Assembly: GCF_039538365.1 (NCBI RefSeq)
Contig: NZ_BAABCA010000003.1
Coordinates: forward strand, 434,001-498,000
Source of the DNA: Postechiella marina
Lineage (GTDB): Bacteria; Bacteroidota; Bacteroidia; Flavobacteriales; Flavobacteriaceae
Reading direction: 5' to 3'
Length of the DNA stretch: 64,000 nucleotides
In this document: positions 18,922 to 27,112 of the stretch, one piece after another
How positions within the stretch are numbered: position 1 is the first letter of the stretch
Layout: every line of letters starts with the position of its first letter
The notes under the pieces: model-generated
The model's database searches: none
The model's input: the letters and a program-made list of their open reading frames with translations, nothing else
Told to the model about the DNA's origin: nothing
Translations under genes and position numbers: made by a program

Positions 18922-20499
18922 ATGAAAAAGACAATTATAAACCCAAAATATATTTACCTTTTAGCAACCCTAATTGGTTTTACTGCCTGTAACGAAATTG
19001 ACGATGTTTTAGCAGACAATAATATGCAAGAAAAAATGCTACCCGAATTAACATCGGGCACTGCAGATTTCTCAAATTATGTTTCTATTGGAGCTTCTTT
19101 TACTGCCGGATTTACAGACAATGCATTATTTATTAACTCTCAAATAAATTCTTTTCCTAATATATTAGCAAATCAATTTGCAAATGCAGGAGGAGGCGAT
19201 TTTACACAACCTTTAATGAGTGATAACTTTGGAGGATTAGCAGCTGGTGGAGCAAGAATTACAGAACCACGTTTAGTTTTTAATGGCTCCGGACCTGCAG
19301 GCTTAGAGTCTTTAATAGGGCCTGTAACTGTATCTACAGATATTGTTCTTAATAAACCAACTGGACCTTTTAATAACATGGGAATTCCTGGGGCAAAAAG
19401 CTTCCATTTATTATCCGATAGTTATGGAGATCTTGCAGGTGTTGGCTCATATGCCAATCCTTATTTTGTAAGAATAGCATCTAGCTCTAGCGCAACAGTA
19501 ATTGAAGACGCCATGGCACAAAGCCCTACATTTTTTACACTTTCTGAGATTGGAGGTAACGATGTTTTAGGCTACGCCCTATCTGGAGGAGATGGTCAAG
19601 ACCGAAAAGGAGATTTTGATGTTAGCTCTTATGGTGTAAACGACATTACAGATCCAACTATATTTGGTAACGTATTTAATGGCTTAGTAACAAATTTAAC
19701 ATCAGGAGGGGCTAAAGGTGTAGTAACAAACGTACCTTACATTACAGATTTAGCACATTTTACAACAGTACCACACAACCCTATCCCTTTAGATGCAGCA
19801 ACAGCAGGTTACTTAAATAGCGTTGCAGCTTACGGTGCCTATAATGCAGGAATAGTAGATGCTTTTGCTTATTTAGTAGCAAATACTCCTATGACACAAG
19901 AAATGGCTGATGCAGAAATTTTAAAAAGAACAATTACTTTTGAAGCTTCTACAACTAATTCTGTAGTAATTATGGATGAAAGCTTAACAGATTTAACAGC
20001 TCTAAACCCACGCTTAATAAGCATGAGACAAGCTACAGAAAATGATTTATTTGTTTTACCCGCATCCACATTTATTGGTACAGAAGCTGTACCTGGAAAT
20101 GCACAAACGGTAAACGGAGTTGCTATTCCTTTAGCCGATAAATGGGTTTTAACTCCAGAGGAACAAGAAGAAATTAAAAATGCTACTGATGCCTACAATG
20201 CCATAATTAGCACTACAGCCGATACCAATGATAATATAGCTTTAGTAGACTTAAACGCTATGCTTAAAGAATTGGCATCTACAGGTATTACCTATGGAGA
20301 CTATAATTTAAATGCAAGCTTAGTTACAGGAGGTGCTATTAGTTTAGATGGTGTGCACTTAACAGCTAGAGGATACTCTTATATGGCTTTTAAATTTTTA
20401 GAAGCCATCGACAATAATTTTGGTTCTAATTTTATAGATTCAGGTAACATACCTAATCCTGGAGATTACCCAACAAATTATTCGCATACATTACAATAA
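18922..20499 (+). CDS. SGNH/GDSL-type hydrolase lipoprotein
   Basis: The start at 18922 (MKKTIINPKY) is chosen because it places a lipoprotein signal (LIGFTAC, lipid Cys23) at the N terminus; an in-frame upstream start would lie inside the receptor gene. The protein is 525 aa. Block I reads SIGASFTAGF with probable catalytic Ser59 (GAS in place of GDS), block III is EIGGNDVLGY, and block V is LDGVHLTARGY with the Asp-His pair. The extended middle region (about 290-440) is larger than in small GDSL esterases. It probably deacylates a ligand at the outer membrane for the receptor encoded 1 nt upstream. The ligand is unknown. Confidence 0.85.
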   Translation: MKKTIINPKYIYLLATLIGFTACNEIDDVLADNNMQEKMLPELTSGTADFSNYVSIGASFTAGFTDNALFINSQINSFPNILANQFANAGGGDFTQPLMSDNFGGLAAGGARITEPRLVFNGSGPAGLESLIGPVTVSTDIVLNKPTGPFNNMGIPGAKSFHLLSDSYGDLAGVGSYANPYFVRIASSSSATVIEDAMAQSPTFFTLSEIGGNDVLGYALSGGDGQDRKGDFDVSSYGVNDITDPTIFGNVFNGLVTNLTSGGAKGVVTNVPYITDLAHFTTVPHNPIPLDAATAGYLNSVAAYGAYNAGIVDAFAYLVANTPMTQEMADAEILKRTITFEASTTNSVVIMDESLTDLTALNPRLISMRQATENDLFVLPASTFIGTEAVPGNAQTVNGVAIPLADKWVLTPEEQEEIKNATDAYNAIISTTADTNDNIALVDLNAMLKELASTGITYGDYNLNASLVTGGAISLDGVHLTARGYSYMAFKFLEAIDNNFGSNFIDSGNIPNPGDYPTNYSHTLQ

Positions 20500-20521
20500 T
20501 ATTTAACAAAATAGTTAAGCA

Positions 20522-20553
20522 AAAAACACCTTTATTCATAAGGTGTTTTTTTA
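20522..20553 (+). terminator. Intrinsic terminator after the receptor-GDSL pair
   Basis: The stem AAAAACACCTT / AAGGTGTTTTT with a short AT loop runs into a T-tract, 22 nt after the GDSL stop codon. The geometry is textbook. Confidence 0.85.
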
Positions 20554-20600
20554 TTCCAAAAAACCTACAAAAACAACTTCTTTTTTAAAATTAAAACTCA

Positions 20601-20608
20601 TATCTTTG
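20601..20608 (+). promoter_or_regulatory. Candidate -7 box of the atpD promoter
   Basis: TATCTTTG followed by CA matches TAnnTTTG exactly. It lies 60 nt upstream of atpD and just after the terminator at 20522. The -33 region is only T-rich. Confidence 0.6.
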
Positions 20609-20668
20609 CACGCGAAAACAAAATGCGTTTTCAATCAATTAAATCGCATAATATTAAACATATAAGTA

Positions 20669-22177
20669 ATGTCTAAAGTTACAGGTAAAGTTGCACAAAT
20701 AGTTGGCCCAGTTATCGATGTAGAATTCGGAGCAGGTTCAGAACTTCCAAAAATTTATGATTCATTAGAAATTAAAAAAGCAGACGGTACGCTATTAGTA
20801 CTAGAAGTTCAATCTCACATTGGTGAAGATACAGTTCGTACTATTGCGATGGACTCTTCTGATGGTTTAAGTAGAGGAACTGAAGTTACAGCAACTGGTG
20901 CTCCTATACAAATGCCAATTGGAGGCGATGTATATGGTCGTTTATTTAATGTAATTGGAGATGCTATTGATGGTTTAGGTGATTTACCTAAAGCTGGAGA
21001 TGCTGGCTTACCAATACACAGACAAGCTCCTAAATTTGAAGATTTATCAACTTCTACTGAAGTTTTATTTACGGGTATTAAAGTAATCGATTTAATTGAG
21101 CCTTATGCAAAAGGTGGTAAAATTGGATTATTTGGTGGTGCTGGTGTAGGTAAAACAGTATTAATTCAGGAATTAATTAACAATATAGCAAAAGGTCACG
21201 GTGGACTTTCAGTATTTGCTGGAGTTGGAGAAAGAACTCGTGAAGGAAATGACCTTTTAAGAGAGATGTTAGAGTCTGGAATTATCAAATATGGTGATGA
21301 CTTTATGCACTCTATGGAAGAAGGCGGATGGGATTTATCTAAAGTTGACAAATCTGGAATGAAAGAATCTAAAGCAACTTTCGTATTCGGACAAATGAAT
21401 GAGCCTCCTGGAGCACGTGCACGTGTTGCATTATCTGGTTTAACTATTGCCGAGTATTTCCGTGATGGAGCTGGCGAAGGACAAGGAAAAGATGTACTTT
21501 TCTTTGTAGATAACATTTTCCGTTTTACACAAGCTGGATCTGAGGTATCTGCATTACTTGGTCGTATGCCTTCTGCTGTAGGATACCAACCAACATTAGC
21601 AACAGAAATGGGTGCAATGCAAGAGCGTATTACTTCAACAAAAAGAGGATCTATTACATCTGTACAAGCGGTATATGTGCCTGCGGATGATTTAACAGAT
21701 CCTGCTCCTGCTACAACCTTTGCTCACTTAGATGCAACAACAGTATTATCTCGTAAAATTGCTGAGCTAGGTATTTACCCTGCGGTAGACCCATTAGATT
21801 CTACTTCTAGAATCTTAACTGCTGATATTTTAGGAAACGAGCATTACGATTGTGCTCAAAGAGTAAAAGAGTTATTACAACGTTATAAAGAATTACAAGA
21901 TATTATTGCCATATTAGGTATGGAAGAATTGTCTGAAGAAGATAAAATGGCTGTAGGTAGAGCAAGACGTGTACAACGTTTCTTATCTCAACCTTTCCAC
22001 GTAGCAGAGCAATTTACAGGTATACCTGGTGTATTAGTTGATATTAAAGAAACTATTAAAGGTTTTAATATGATTATGGATGGTGGTTTAGATCACTTAC
22101 CAGAAGCAGCATTTAACCTTAAAGGTTCTATTGAAGAAGCTATTGAAGCAGGTGAGAAAATGTTAGCTGAAGCCTAA
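20669..22177 (+). CDS. atpD: F1F0 ATP synthase subunit beta
   Basis: This is the catalytic beta subunit of the F1 head on the cytoplasmic face of the inner membrane. The 502-aa protein has the P-loop GGAGVGKT at 156-163, GERTREGNDL near 195, the ALSGLTIAEYFRD region and the family signature near PAVDPLDSTSR. Length is slightly above the usual 460-480 aa because of small insertions, for example around 295-320. It is followed by atpC alone; the remaining F0F1 genes are absent here, as is normal in Bacteroidota, where atpDC is separate from the main operon. Confidence 0.99.
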   Translation: MSKVTGKVAQIVGPVIDVEFGAGSELPKIYDSLEIKKADGTLLVLEVQSHIGEDTVRTIAMDSSDGLSRGTEVTATGAPIQMPIGGDVYGRLFNVIGDAIDGLGDLPKAGDAGLPIHRQAPKFEDLSTSTEVLFTGIKVIDLIEPYAKGGKIGLFGGAGVGKTVLIQELINNIAKGHGGLSVFAGVGERTREGNDLLREMLESGIIKYGDDFMHSMEEGGWDLSKVDKSGMKESKATFVFGQMNEPPGARARVALSGLTIAEYFRDGAGEGQGKDVLFFVDNIFRFTQAGSEVSALLGRMPSAVGYQPTLATEMGAMQERITSTKRGSITSVQAVYVPADDLTDPAPATTFAHLDATTVLSRKIAELGIYPAVDPLDSTSRILTADILGNEHYDCAQRVKELLQRYKELQDIIAILGMEELSEEDKMAVGRARRVQRFLSQPFHVAEQFTGIPGVLVDIKETIKGFNMIMDGGLDHLPEAAFNLKGSIEEAIEAGEKMLAEA

Positions 22178-22216
22178 AACTTAGTCTAAAGTTACACAGT
22201 TTAAAATATTAATTAA

Positions 22217-22244
22217 ACTGCAAACTAAAGACTGCAAACTGAAG
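22217..22244 (+). repeat. Two tandem copies of a 14-mer in the atpD-atpC spacer
   Basis: ACTGCAAACTAAAG (22217-22230) is followed directly by ACTGCAAACTGAAG (22231-22244), 13 of 14 bases identical. A related sequence stands upstream of the DUF58 gene on the minus strand at 57765-57796. Confidence 0.7.
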
Positions 22245-22255
22245 ACTTAGAAAAT

Positions 22256-22549
22256 ATGTATTTAGAAATTGTATCACCCGAAGCGACTTTATTTAGTTCA
22301 GAAATTGATTCTGTAGTTGTTCCTGGTATTAGTGGTGAATTCCAATTATTAAAAGATCACGCTCCTGTTATTTCACTTTTAACAGAAGGCATAATAAAAA
22401 TTCACACGCACACTCAATCTCATTTAGATTTTGACAACTTACACGGTACTATCGTTGCTCATAATGATGACGATAAAATACTTACTGTAAAAATCAATTC
22501 TGGTACTATTGAATCAAGAGATAATAAAATAATTGTTTTAGCAGACTAA
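22256..22549 (+). CDS. atpC: F1F0 ATP synthase subunit epsilon (short form)
   Basis: AtpC is the regulatory epsilon subunit of the F1 central stalk. The 97-aa protein begins MYLEIVSPEATLFSSEIDSV and contains the conserved GISGEFQLLKDHAPVISLL core of the N-terminal beta-barrel domain. It stops after that domain (IIVLAD), so the C-terminal helical hairpin found in about 135-aa epsilon subunits is missing, as in other Bacteroidota. It starts 78 nt after atpD; the spacer holds a tandem 14-mer repeat. A strong terminator follows. Confidence 0.95.
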   Translation: MYLEIVSPEATLFSSEIDSVVVPGISGEFQLLKDHAPVISLLTEGIIKIHTHTQSHLDFDNLHGTIVAHNDDDKILTVKINSGTIESRDNKIIVLAD

Positions 22550-22571
22550 AACTTTTATTATTTAGAATATT

Positions 22572-22602
22572 AAAAACGCGAAGCTAAGCTTCGCGTTTTT
22601 TT
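22572..22602 (+). terminator. Strong intrinsic terminator after atpC
   Basis: A near-perfect hairpin centred on 22586 (AAAACGCGAAGC paired with GCTTCGCGTTTT) has a GC-rich core and a run of seven T residues, 22 nt after the atpC stop. Confidence 0.92.
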
Positions 22603-22748
22603 GTGCTTAAACTTTAGGAAAAGTGCTAATATATATAAAAGATATCCTAACATTTTTTTAAAGTATTCTCCTGTTTTTTAACGCTATATCAAATTAAGTA
22701 TAACAAAAGGGTAAACTACGTTTAGTCTTTTCGATATATATTAGCAAC

Positions 22749-23465
22749 ATGAAAACAGCTAGATATCAAGTAATTACTCCATTTATTATTATAGGTGTAC
22801 TTTTATTACCTTTTCTACTTATACCCAAAGATGAAAGTCTTTTAATTATAAATGGCTGGCACTCTCCTAGTAAAGATTTAATATTTAAAAACGTAACTTG
22901 GTTAGGCGAGGGATTTATGATTTTTTGCTCCACTATACTTTTATTATTTAAAAAAACGAAATGGTTTTTTGTTTTCTTAATAGGTTTATTAGTACATATT
23001 CTTCTTATTCAAATAAATAAACAGTTTTTATTTAATCATATTTATCGCCCTTACATTTACATGCAGTCTCTAAACAAGATAGATTTATTACACTTTGTAG
23101 ATGGTATTAAAATAAGAAAAGCTGTAAGTTTTCCTTCTGGACATACAACCGGGGCAACTTTTGCTGCAGCCTTTATTACACTATGTATAAACTCTAAAAG
23201 ACTGTCTTGGTTTTTGGCTATAGTTGCCATTATGGTAGGCATATCTAGAGTATATTTAGCACAACATTTTTTTATTGATATTTATTTCGGGTATCTTTTC
23301 GGGACATTCTCGTCCCTTATTGGTTATATATTGTATAACAAAATAATTATAAAAGCGAAGTGGACCGAAAGTTACCCCCTTGCTTTACTACCTAAAAAAG
23401 TAAAAATAGGTGTATTAAAACATGCTTTTACTAGAAGTTTACGCTCTTCTTTTAGATTGTTTTAA
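22749..23465 (+). CDS. PAP2-family membrane phosphatase
   Basis: The 238-aa integral membrane protein contains all three PAP2 motifs: K91 to R100-P101 (KQFLFNHIYRP), PSGH at 129-132, and SRVYLAQHFFID with Ser166, Arg167, His173 and Asp177. Such enzymes remove phosphate from lipid phosphates such as undecaprenyl pyrophosphate, phosphatidylglycerol phosphate or lipid A. It has about six membrane segments. The gene stands 31 nt before a GT83-type glycosyltransferase and within a group of lipid-carrier glycosylation genes, so recycling of the polyprenyl carrier or dephosphorylation of lipid A is the likely job. Sequence alone does not decide the substrate. Confidence 0.9.
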   Translation: MKTARYQVITPFIIIGVLLLPFLLIPKDESLLIINGWHSPSKDLIFKNVTWLGEGFMIFCSTILLLFKKTKWFFVFLIGLLVHILLIQINKQFLFNHIYRPYIYMQSLNKIDLLHFVDGIKIRKAVSFPSGHTTGATFAAAFITLCINSKRLSWFLAIVAIMVGISRVYLAQHFFIDIYFGYLFGTFSSLIGYILYNKIIIKAKWTESYPLALLPKKVKIGVLKHAFTRSLRSSFRLF

Positions 23466-23496
23466 AAAACTAAACTAACCTCTTTATTCCAACTAC

Positions 23497-25086
23497 TTGG
23501 CTACCTACATACACAAACACAAAGACCTATTTCTTGTTTTTTTAGGAAGTATTATTTTATGTTTAATTGGTTCTGGAGCATATCCTATTTACATTCTTGA
23601 TGAAGCTAAAAATGCAGAAGCTGCCAGAGAGATGCTTAGTAAAACCGAATTTATTGTTCCTACTTTTAATAACATTTTAAGAACAGACAAACCACCACTG
23701 CATTATTATTTTATGATGCTTGGTTACAAAATATTTGGAATTGGTGCTTTTGGAGCACGATTTTTCTCTGGTATATTTGGAGCACTAACTATACTAACAT
23801 CTTACTTTTATATCGCTAAATTTGCTTCAAAGCATTTGGCTCGGGTTTTCACTATTTTATGCTGGTCATCCATTTTTTTTATTCAGGAATTTCATCTGGC
23901 TGTTCCAGACCCTTACCTCATCTTTTTCATTAGTATTGGTTTATGGTTGTTTTTTGATTTTTTTAATACAAAATCGAAAACAGCCTTATGGTTTATGTAC
24001 GTTGCCTTTGCATTAGGTACGTTAACCAAAGGCCCTGTTGCTGTTGCTTTACCGGGTTTAATTTGCTTATTATTTTTAATATCTAAAAAAAAGCTAAATC
24101 TAAAAGAACTTTTAAGCTACAAGCCCCTTATAGGGCTCTCTATTTTACTCGTAATTAGCTTACCATGGTATATTGCTGTACATATAGAAACAGCAGGCGC
24201 ATGGACCAAAGGCTTTTTTCTAGATCATAATTTAAATAGATTTGGAAGTAAAATGGAAGGGCATGGTGGTATTTTTTTAATTACATGGGCTTTTGTTCTT
24301 TTAGGCTTAATGCCTTTTTCTTTCTTTGTTTTTTACGCTTTTAAACACGCTTATACTCTAAGAAAAGAGAATACACTTCTTTTATTTTCTACAATTGTAT
24401 CTATTGTGTTTATTGTATTTTTTAGCATATCTGGAACCAAATTACCCAATTACACCATGCCTTGCTATCCATTTTTAGCCTTAACTATCGCTACTACTCT
24501 AAAAGATGTTTACCAAAGCGGTAAAAAAAACAACCATATTACTACGGTTATTATTTTAATAACAATTTTAGCCATTGCTTTGCCTATTGCTAGCAAATTT
24601 GCCCTACTGCAAGATAAAACATTAAAAACGGTAAGTAATGTTGCTTACTGGCTAATACCAACCTCTGTAATAACCTCTATAGGAGCCTATTTTTACTTTT
24701 ACAATAAGCTAAAAAAAGCTTTTTTAACTATAGCTATAGGATGGATTATTATTGCGCCAATTCTATTTTTAGCCATATACCCTCAATTAACAACCCAAAA
24801 CCCCGTAGAAAAGGCACAAAGCCTTATTAAGAACAAAAAACATATTGTAGCCTATAAACGTTTTGATGCTGCTTTTCCTATTAATTTTCAAAAAACCTTC
24901 AAAATAATTAAAACTCAAGAAGAAATCACCTCGTTTTTTAATCAGTTTCCAAACGGTTATCTTTTAACCAATGACAGAAAAATTTCTCCTCTAGAAAATA
25001 GATCTGATATATATAAGTTTTTTGAAGGTAAGGCTCTTTTTGAATCTCACACGACTAGAATCTATAAAAAGAAGACCAATAAATAA
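23497..25086 (+). CDS. GT83/ArnT-like polyprenyl-phosphate-dependent glycosyltransferase
   Basis: The 529-aa membrane protein has the PMT/ArnT layout: a first membrane helix, then the acidic periplasmic motif YILDEAKNAEAAREM (Asp35-Glu36), RTDKPPLHYYF near 62-72, about ten further membrane segments and a soluble tail. Such enzymes move a sugar from a polyprenyl-phosphate donor to lipid A, glycan or protein on the outer face of the inner membrane. The start is TTG at 23497: an in-frame stop lies at 23476-23478 and no ATG lies between. It begins 31 nt after the PAP2 gene. Acceptor and sugar are unknown. Confidence 0.85.
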   Translation: MATYIHKHKDLFLVFLGSIILCLIGSGAYPIYILDEAKNAEAAREMLSKTEFIVPTFNNILRTDKPPLHYYFMMLGYKIFGIGAFGARFFSGIFGALTILTSYFYIAKFASKHLARVFTILCWSSIFFIQEFHLAVPDPYLIFFISIGLWLFFDFFNTKSKTALWFMYVAFALGTLTKGPVAVALPGLICLLFLISKKKLNLKELLSYKPLIGLSILLVISLPWYIAVHIETAGAWTKGFFLDHNLNRFGSKMEGHGGIFLITWAFVLLGLMPFSFFVFYAFKHAYTLRKENTLLLFSTIVSIVFIVFFSISGTKLPNYTMPCYPFLALTIATTLKDVYQSGKKNNHITTVIILITILAIALPIASKFALLQDKTLKTVSNVAYWLIPTSVITSIGAYFYFYNKLKKAFLTIAIGWIIIAPILFLAIYPQLTTQNPVEKAQSLIKNKKHIVAYKRFDAAFPINFQKTFKIIKTQEEITSFFNQFPNGYLLTNDRKISPLENRSDIYKFFEGKALFESHTTRIYKKKTNK

Positions 25087-25092
25087 TATGCT

Positions 25093-25974
25093 TTAAGATT
25101 TTACTAAATCTTGTTTAATATAAAAACTTGATTTTTTAAAATGAAAAACAATTCCGAATAAAGAAACAAAAGCTGTAATAGCAGAAAACAACAAGCCTAT
25201 TGTTACTGCTACTGTAGAATTGAAAAGAAACCAAGATGAAGCTTGATAAAAAATAATCTCTCTTACTCCTATTCCAGAAAAAGAAAAAATGGATAATACC
25301 GAAGAGATTAAAAACACTAACACATATAACAAGAAATTATCTAAATTAGAAATAGCTGCAAGTAAAAAAATTACAGATGCACACTGTAGCACTTGTACAA
25401 CTATAGACTGTAATAAAGTTAACCAATACACATTAAAAAAAGACTTAAACATATATTTAACAAACAAGAAAGAAATTAAGACTCCTAAAATTAACAATAT
25501 AGGCAAAATCCATCTTAAGTTTTCTTGAATAACAAACGGAATAAATGCAGCAAAAAGCAATATTAAAACACCAATAGCTGTTAAGCCCATAAATCGATCT
25601 ATAAAAATGGCACCAGTTAATTTTTTTACAGGCCAATTAAATGCTTTATTAAGTTTAAATACTTTGTAAGCATCTCCACCTATACCTCCTGGAATAAAAA
25701 AATTGTAAAACATACCTATTAGGTATAAAATATAATTACTTACAGGGTTTAACAAAAAACCTGTAGCATAAAACAAAACGAGTAATCTTTTAGCAGATAC
25801 CCACTGCGAGCCTACAAACAATACCAAGGCTAGTACTAAAAAAATTATGTTAACGCGCTTTAAAGTATCACTAATTTGAGAAAAGGGAATTCTTGTAAAA
25901 ACCAAATACAGCAAAAAAACGGTAATCGTAATTTTAAGAAGCGTGTAGAATAGGTTCTTTTTCTTTGGTTTCAA
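25093..25974 (-). CDS. Flippase-like membrane protein (LPG synthase TM-domain family)
   Basis: The 293-aa protein has about eight membrane segments and family landmarks such as VSAKRLLVLFYATGF, FYNFFIPGGIGGDAYKVFKLNK (about 92-113) and FSGIGVREIIFYQ near 233-245. It starts at TTG 25974, inside the 3' end of the GT2 gene, overlapping it by 41 nt in another frame; no ATG occurs within the first 60 codons, so this coupled start is the best choice. With the GT2 and GT83 genes beside it, a role in flipping or handling a lipid-linked sugar is likely. It is related in family but not closely similar to the protein at 8982-9938. It converges with the plus-strand GT83 gene, 6 nt away. Confidence 0.8.
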   Translation of the reverse strand: MKPKKKNLFYTLLKITITVFLLYLVFTRIPFSQISDTLKRVNIIFLVLALVLFVGSQWVSAKRLLVLFYATGFLLNPVSNYILYLIGMFYNFFIPGGIGGDAYKVFKLNKAFNWPVKKLTGAIFIDRFMGLTAIGVLILLFAAFIPFVIQENLRWILPILLILGVLISFLFVKYMFKSFFNVYWLTLLQSIVVQVLQCASVIFLLAAISNLDNFLLYVLVFLISSVLSIFSFSGIGVREIIFYQASSWFLFNSTVAVTIGLLFSAITAFVSLFGIVFHFKKSSFYIKQDLVKS

Positions 25975-26908
25975 AAGTATTTATTTTTCTAATATTATAA
26001 GGCGTTTTCTTTTGCGACTCGTAATAAGTTCTCATTAATAAATCTGTTACGATACCAATAGTAAAAAACTGAATTCCGACAAGAATAAGTAAAACCCCTA
26101 AAATTAATAAAGGTCTGGTACCAATATTGTTACCCATTAACTTTACAGCTATAAGGTATAAATTAATTAATAAACCAATACCAAAAAACAACATACCAAT
26201 ATTGCCAAATAAATATAATGGTTTTTGTAAATATTTACGCTGAAATATAATAAGAAACAAATCGTTTACAACTTTAAAAGTACGTCCCAAACCATATTTA
26301 GAAACACCGTATTTTCTTGCATGATGCTTTACAGGCACTTCTGTAATACGCGCACCATCAATATGGGCATTAAGTGCAATAAACCTATGCAATTCTCCGT
26401 ATAAAGGAATGCCTTTTGCTGTTTCTGAAGTCATTACCTTAAGAGCACAACCAGCATCTGTAATATGAAGATTTGTAGCTTTTCTAATAATATAATTGGC
26501 TATTTTAGAGGGTAACGTTCTTACAAAATTGTCTTTTCTCTTTTGACGAATTCCTGTAACTAAATCCCAATCTTCGGTTATTGCTAGCTGTAGCATTTTA
26601 TGAATGTCCGATGGATCATTTTGCATATCTCCATCCATAGTTACTATATAATCGCCTTTTGCATATTCTATCCCTGCTGCCAAAGCAGAACTTTGCCCGT
26701 AGTTTCTCTTTAACTCTATAAGAACAACTTTTGGGTTTTTTAAAGACTTAATTTCTTGCCTTGAATTATCGCTAGAAAAATCATCAACATAAATAATTTC
26801 ATATTGATAATTTTTCAATCCATCTTCTATCGCTTCAGTTAAAAGACTTATGTTTCCTTCTTCATTATATATAGGAACAACTACAGATAACGACTTAGAT
26901 ATATGCAT
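25934..26908 (-). CDS. GT2 polyprenyl-phosphate sugar synthase (ArnC/DPM1/GtrB-like)
   Basis: The enzyme transfers a sugar from a nucleotide donor to a polyprenyl phosphate at the cytoplasmic face of the membrane. The start at 26908 (MHISKSLSVVVPIYNEEGN) is preferred over an upstream TTG because it fits the family N terminus. The 324-aa protein has the GT-A motifs VDD (41-43) and MDGDMQNDP (91-99), the SKYG motif of this family near 205, and two C-terminal membrane helices (about 230-255 and 265-290). Its 3' end overlaps the flippase-like gene by 41 nt. It presumably makes the donor used by the GT83 enzymes on either side. Confidence 0.9.
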   Translation of the reverse strand: MHISKSLSVVVPIYNEEGNISLLTEAIEDGLKNYQYEIIYVDDFSSDNSRQEIKSLKNPKVVLIELKRNYGQSSALAAGIEYAKGDYIVTMDGDMQNDPSDIHKMLQLAITEDWDLVTGIRQKRKDNFVRTLPSKIANYIIRKATNLHITDAGCALKVMTSETAKGIPLYGELHRFIALNAHIDGARITEVPVKHHARKYGVSKYGLGRTFKVVNDLFLIIFQRKYLQKPLYLFGNIGMLFFGIGLLINLYLIAVKLMGNNIGTRPLLILGVLLILVGIQFFTIGIVTDLLMRTYYESQKKTPYNIRKINTFETKEKEPILHAS

Positions 26909-27044
26909 ATTACAGTACAATTTAAGTATCAAATTTAAAAACAAGACTTAAACTTAATATTTGGTAATTGATAAGAAAATAACAAGAAAACCTATGCTAA
27001 TGTTATCTGGATTATAAAAACGTTAAGAAACCGTAACCTACTGT

Positions 27045-27072
27045 TTTGCAAAACATAGGCGCTGTAATTTTG
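27045..27072 (+). promoter_or_regulatory. Candidate promoter of the second GT83 gene
   Basis: TTTG at 27045-27048 and TAATTTTG at 27065-27072 resemble the Bacteroidota -33 and -7 elements. The spacing of 16 nt is a little short. The box ends 40 nt before the ATG at 27113. Confidence 0.5.
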
Positions 27073-27112
27073 ATAAAATTACAGCTTACTAAACTCTAAT
27101 TTTCTATAAAGA

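Noticed and set aside
16173..20499. SusC/SusD pair
   Set aside because: The receptor's partner is a GDSL-type hydrolase with GAS, GGND and DxxH blocks, not a SusD-like helical lipoprotein.
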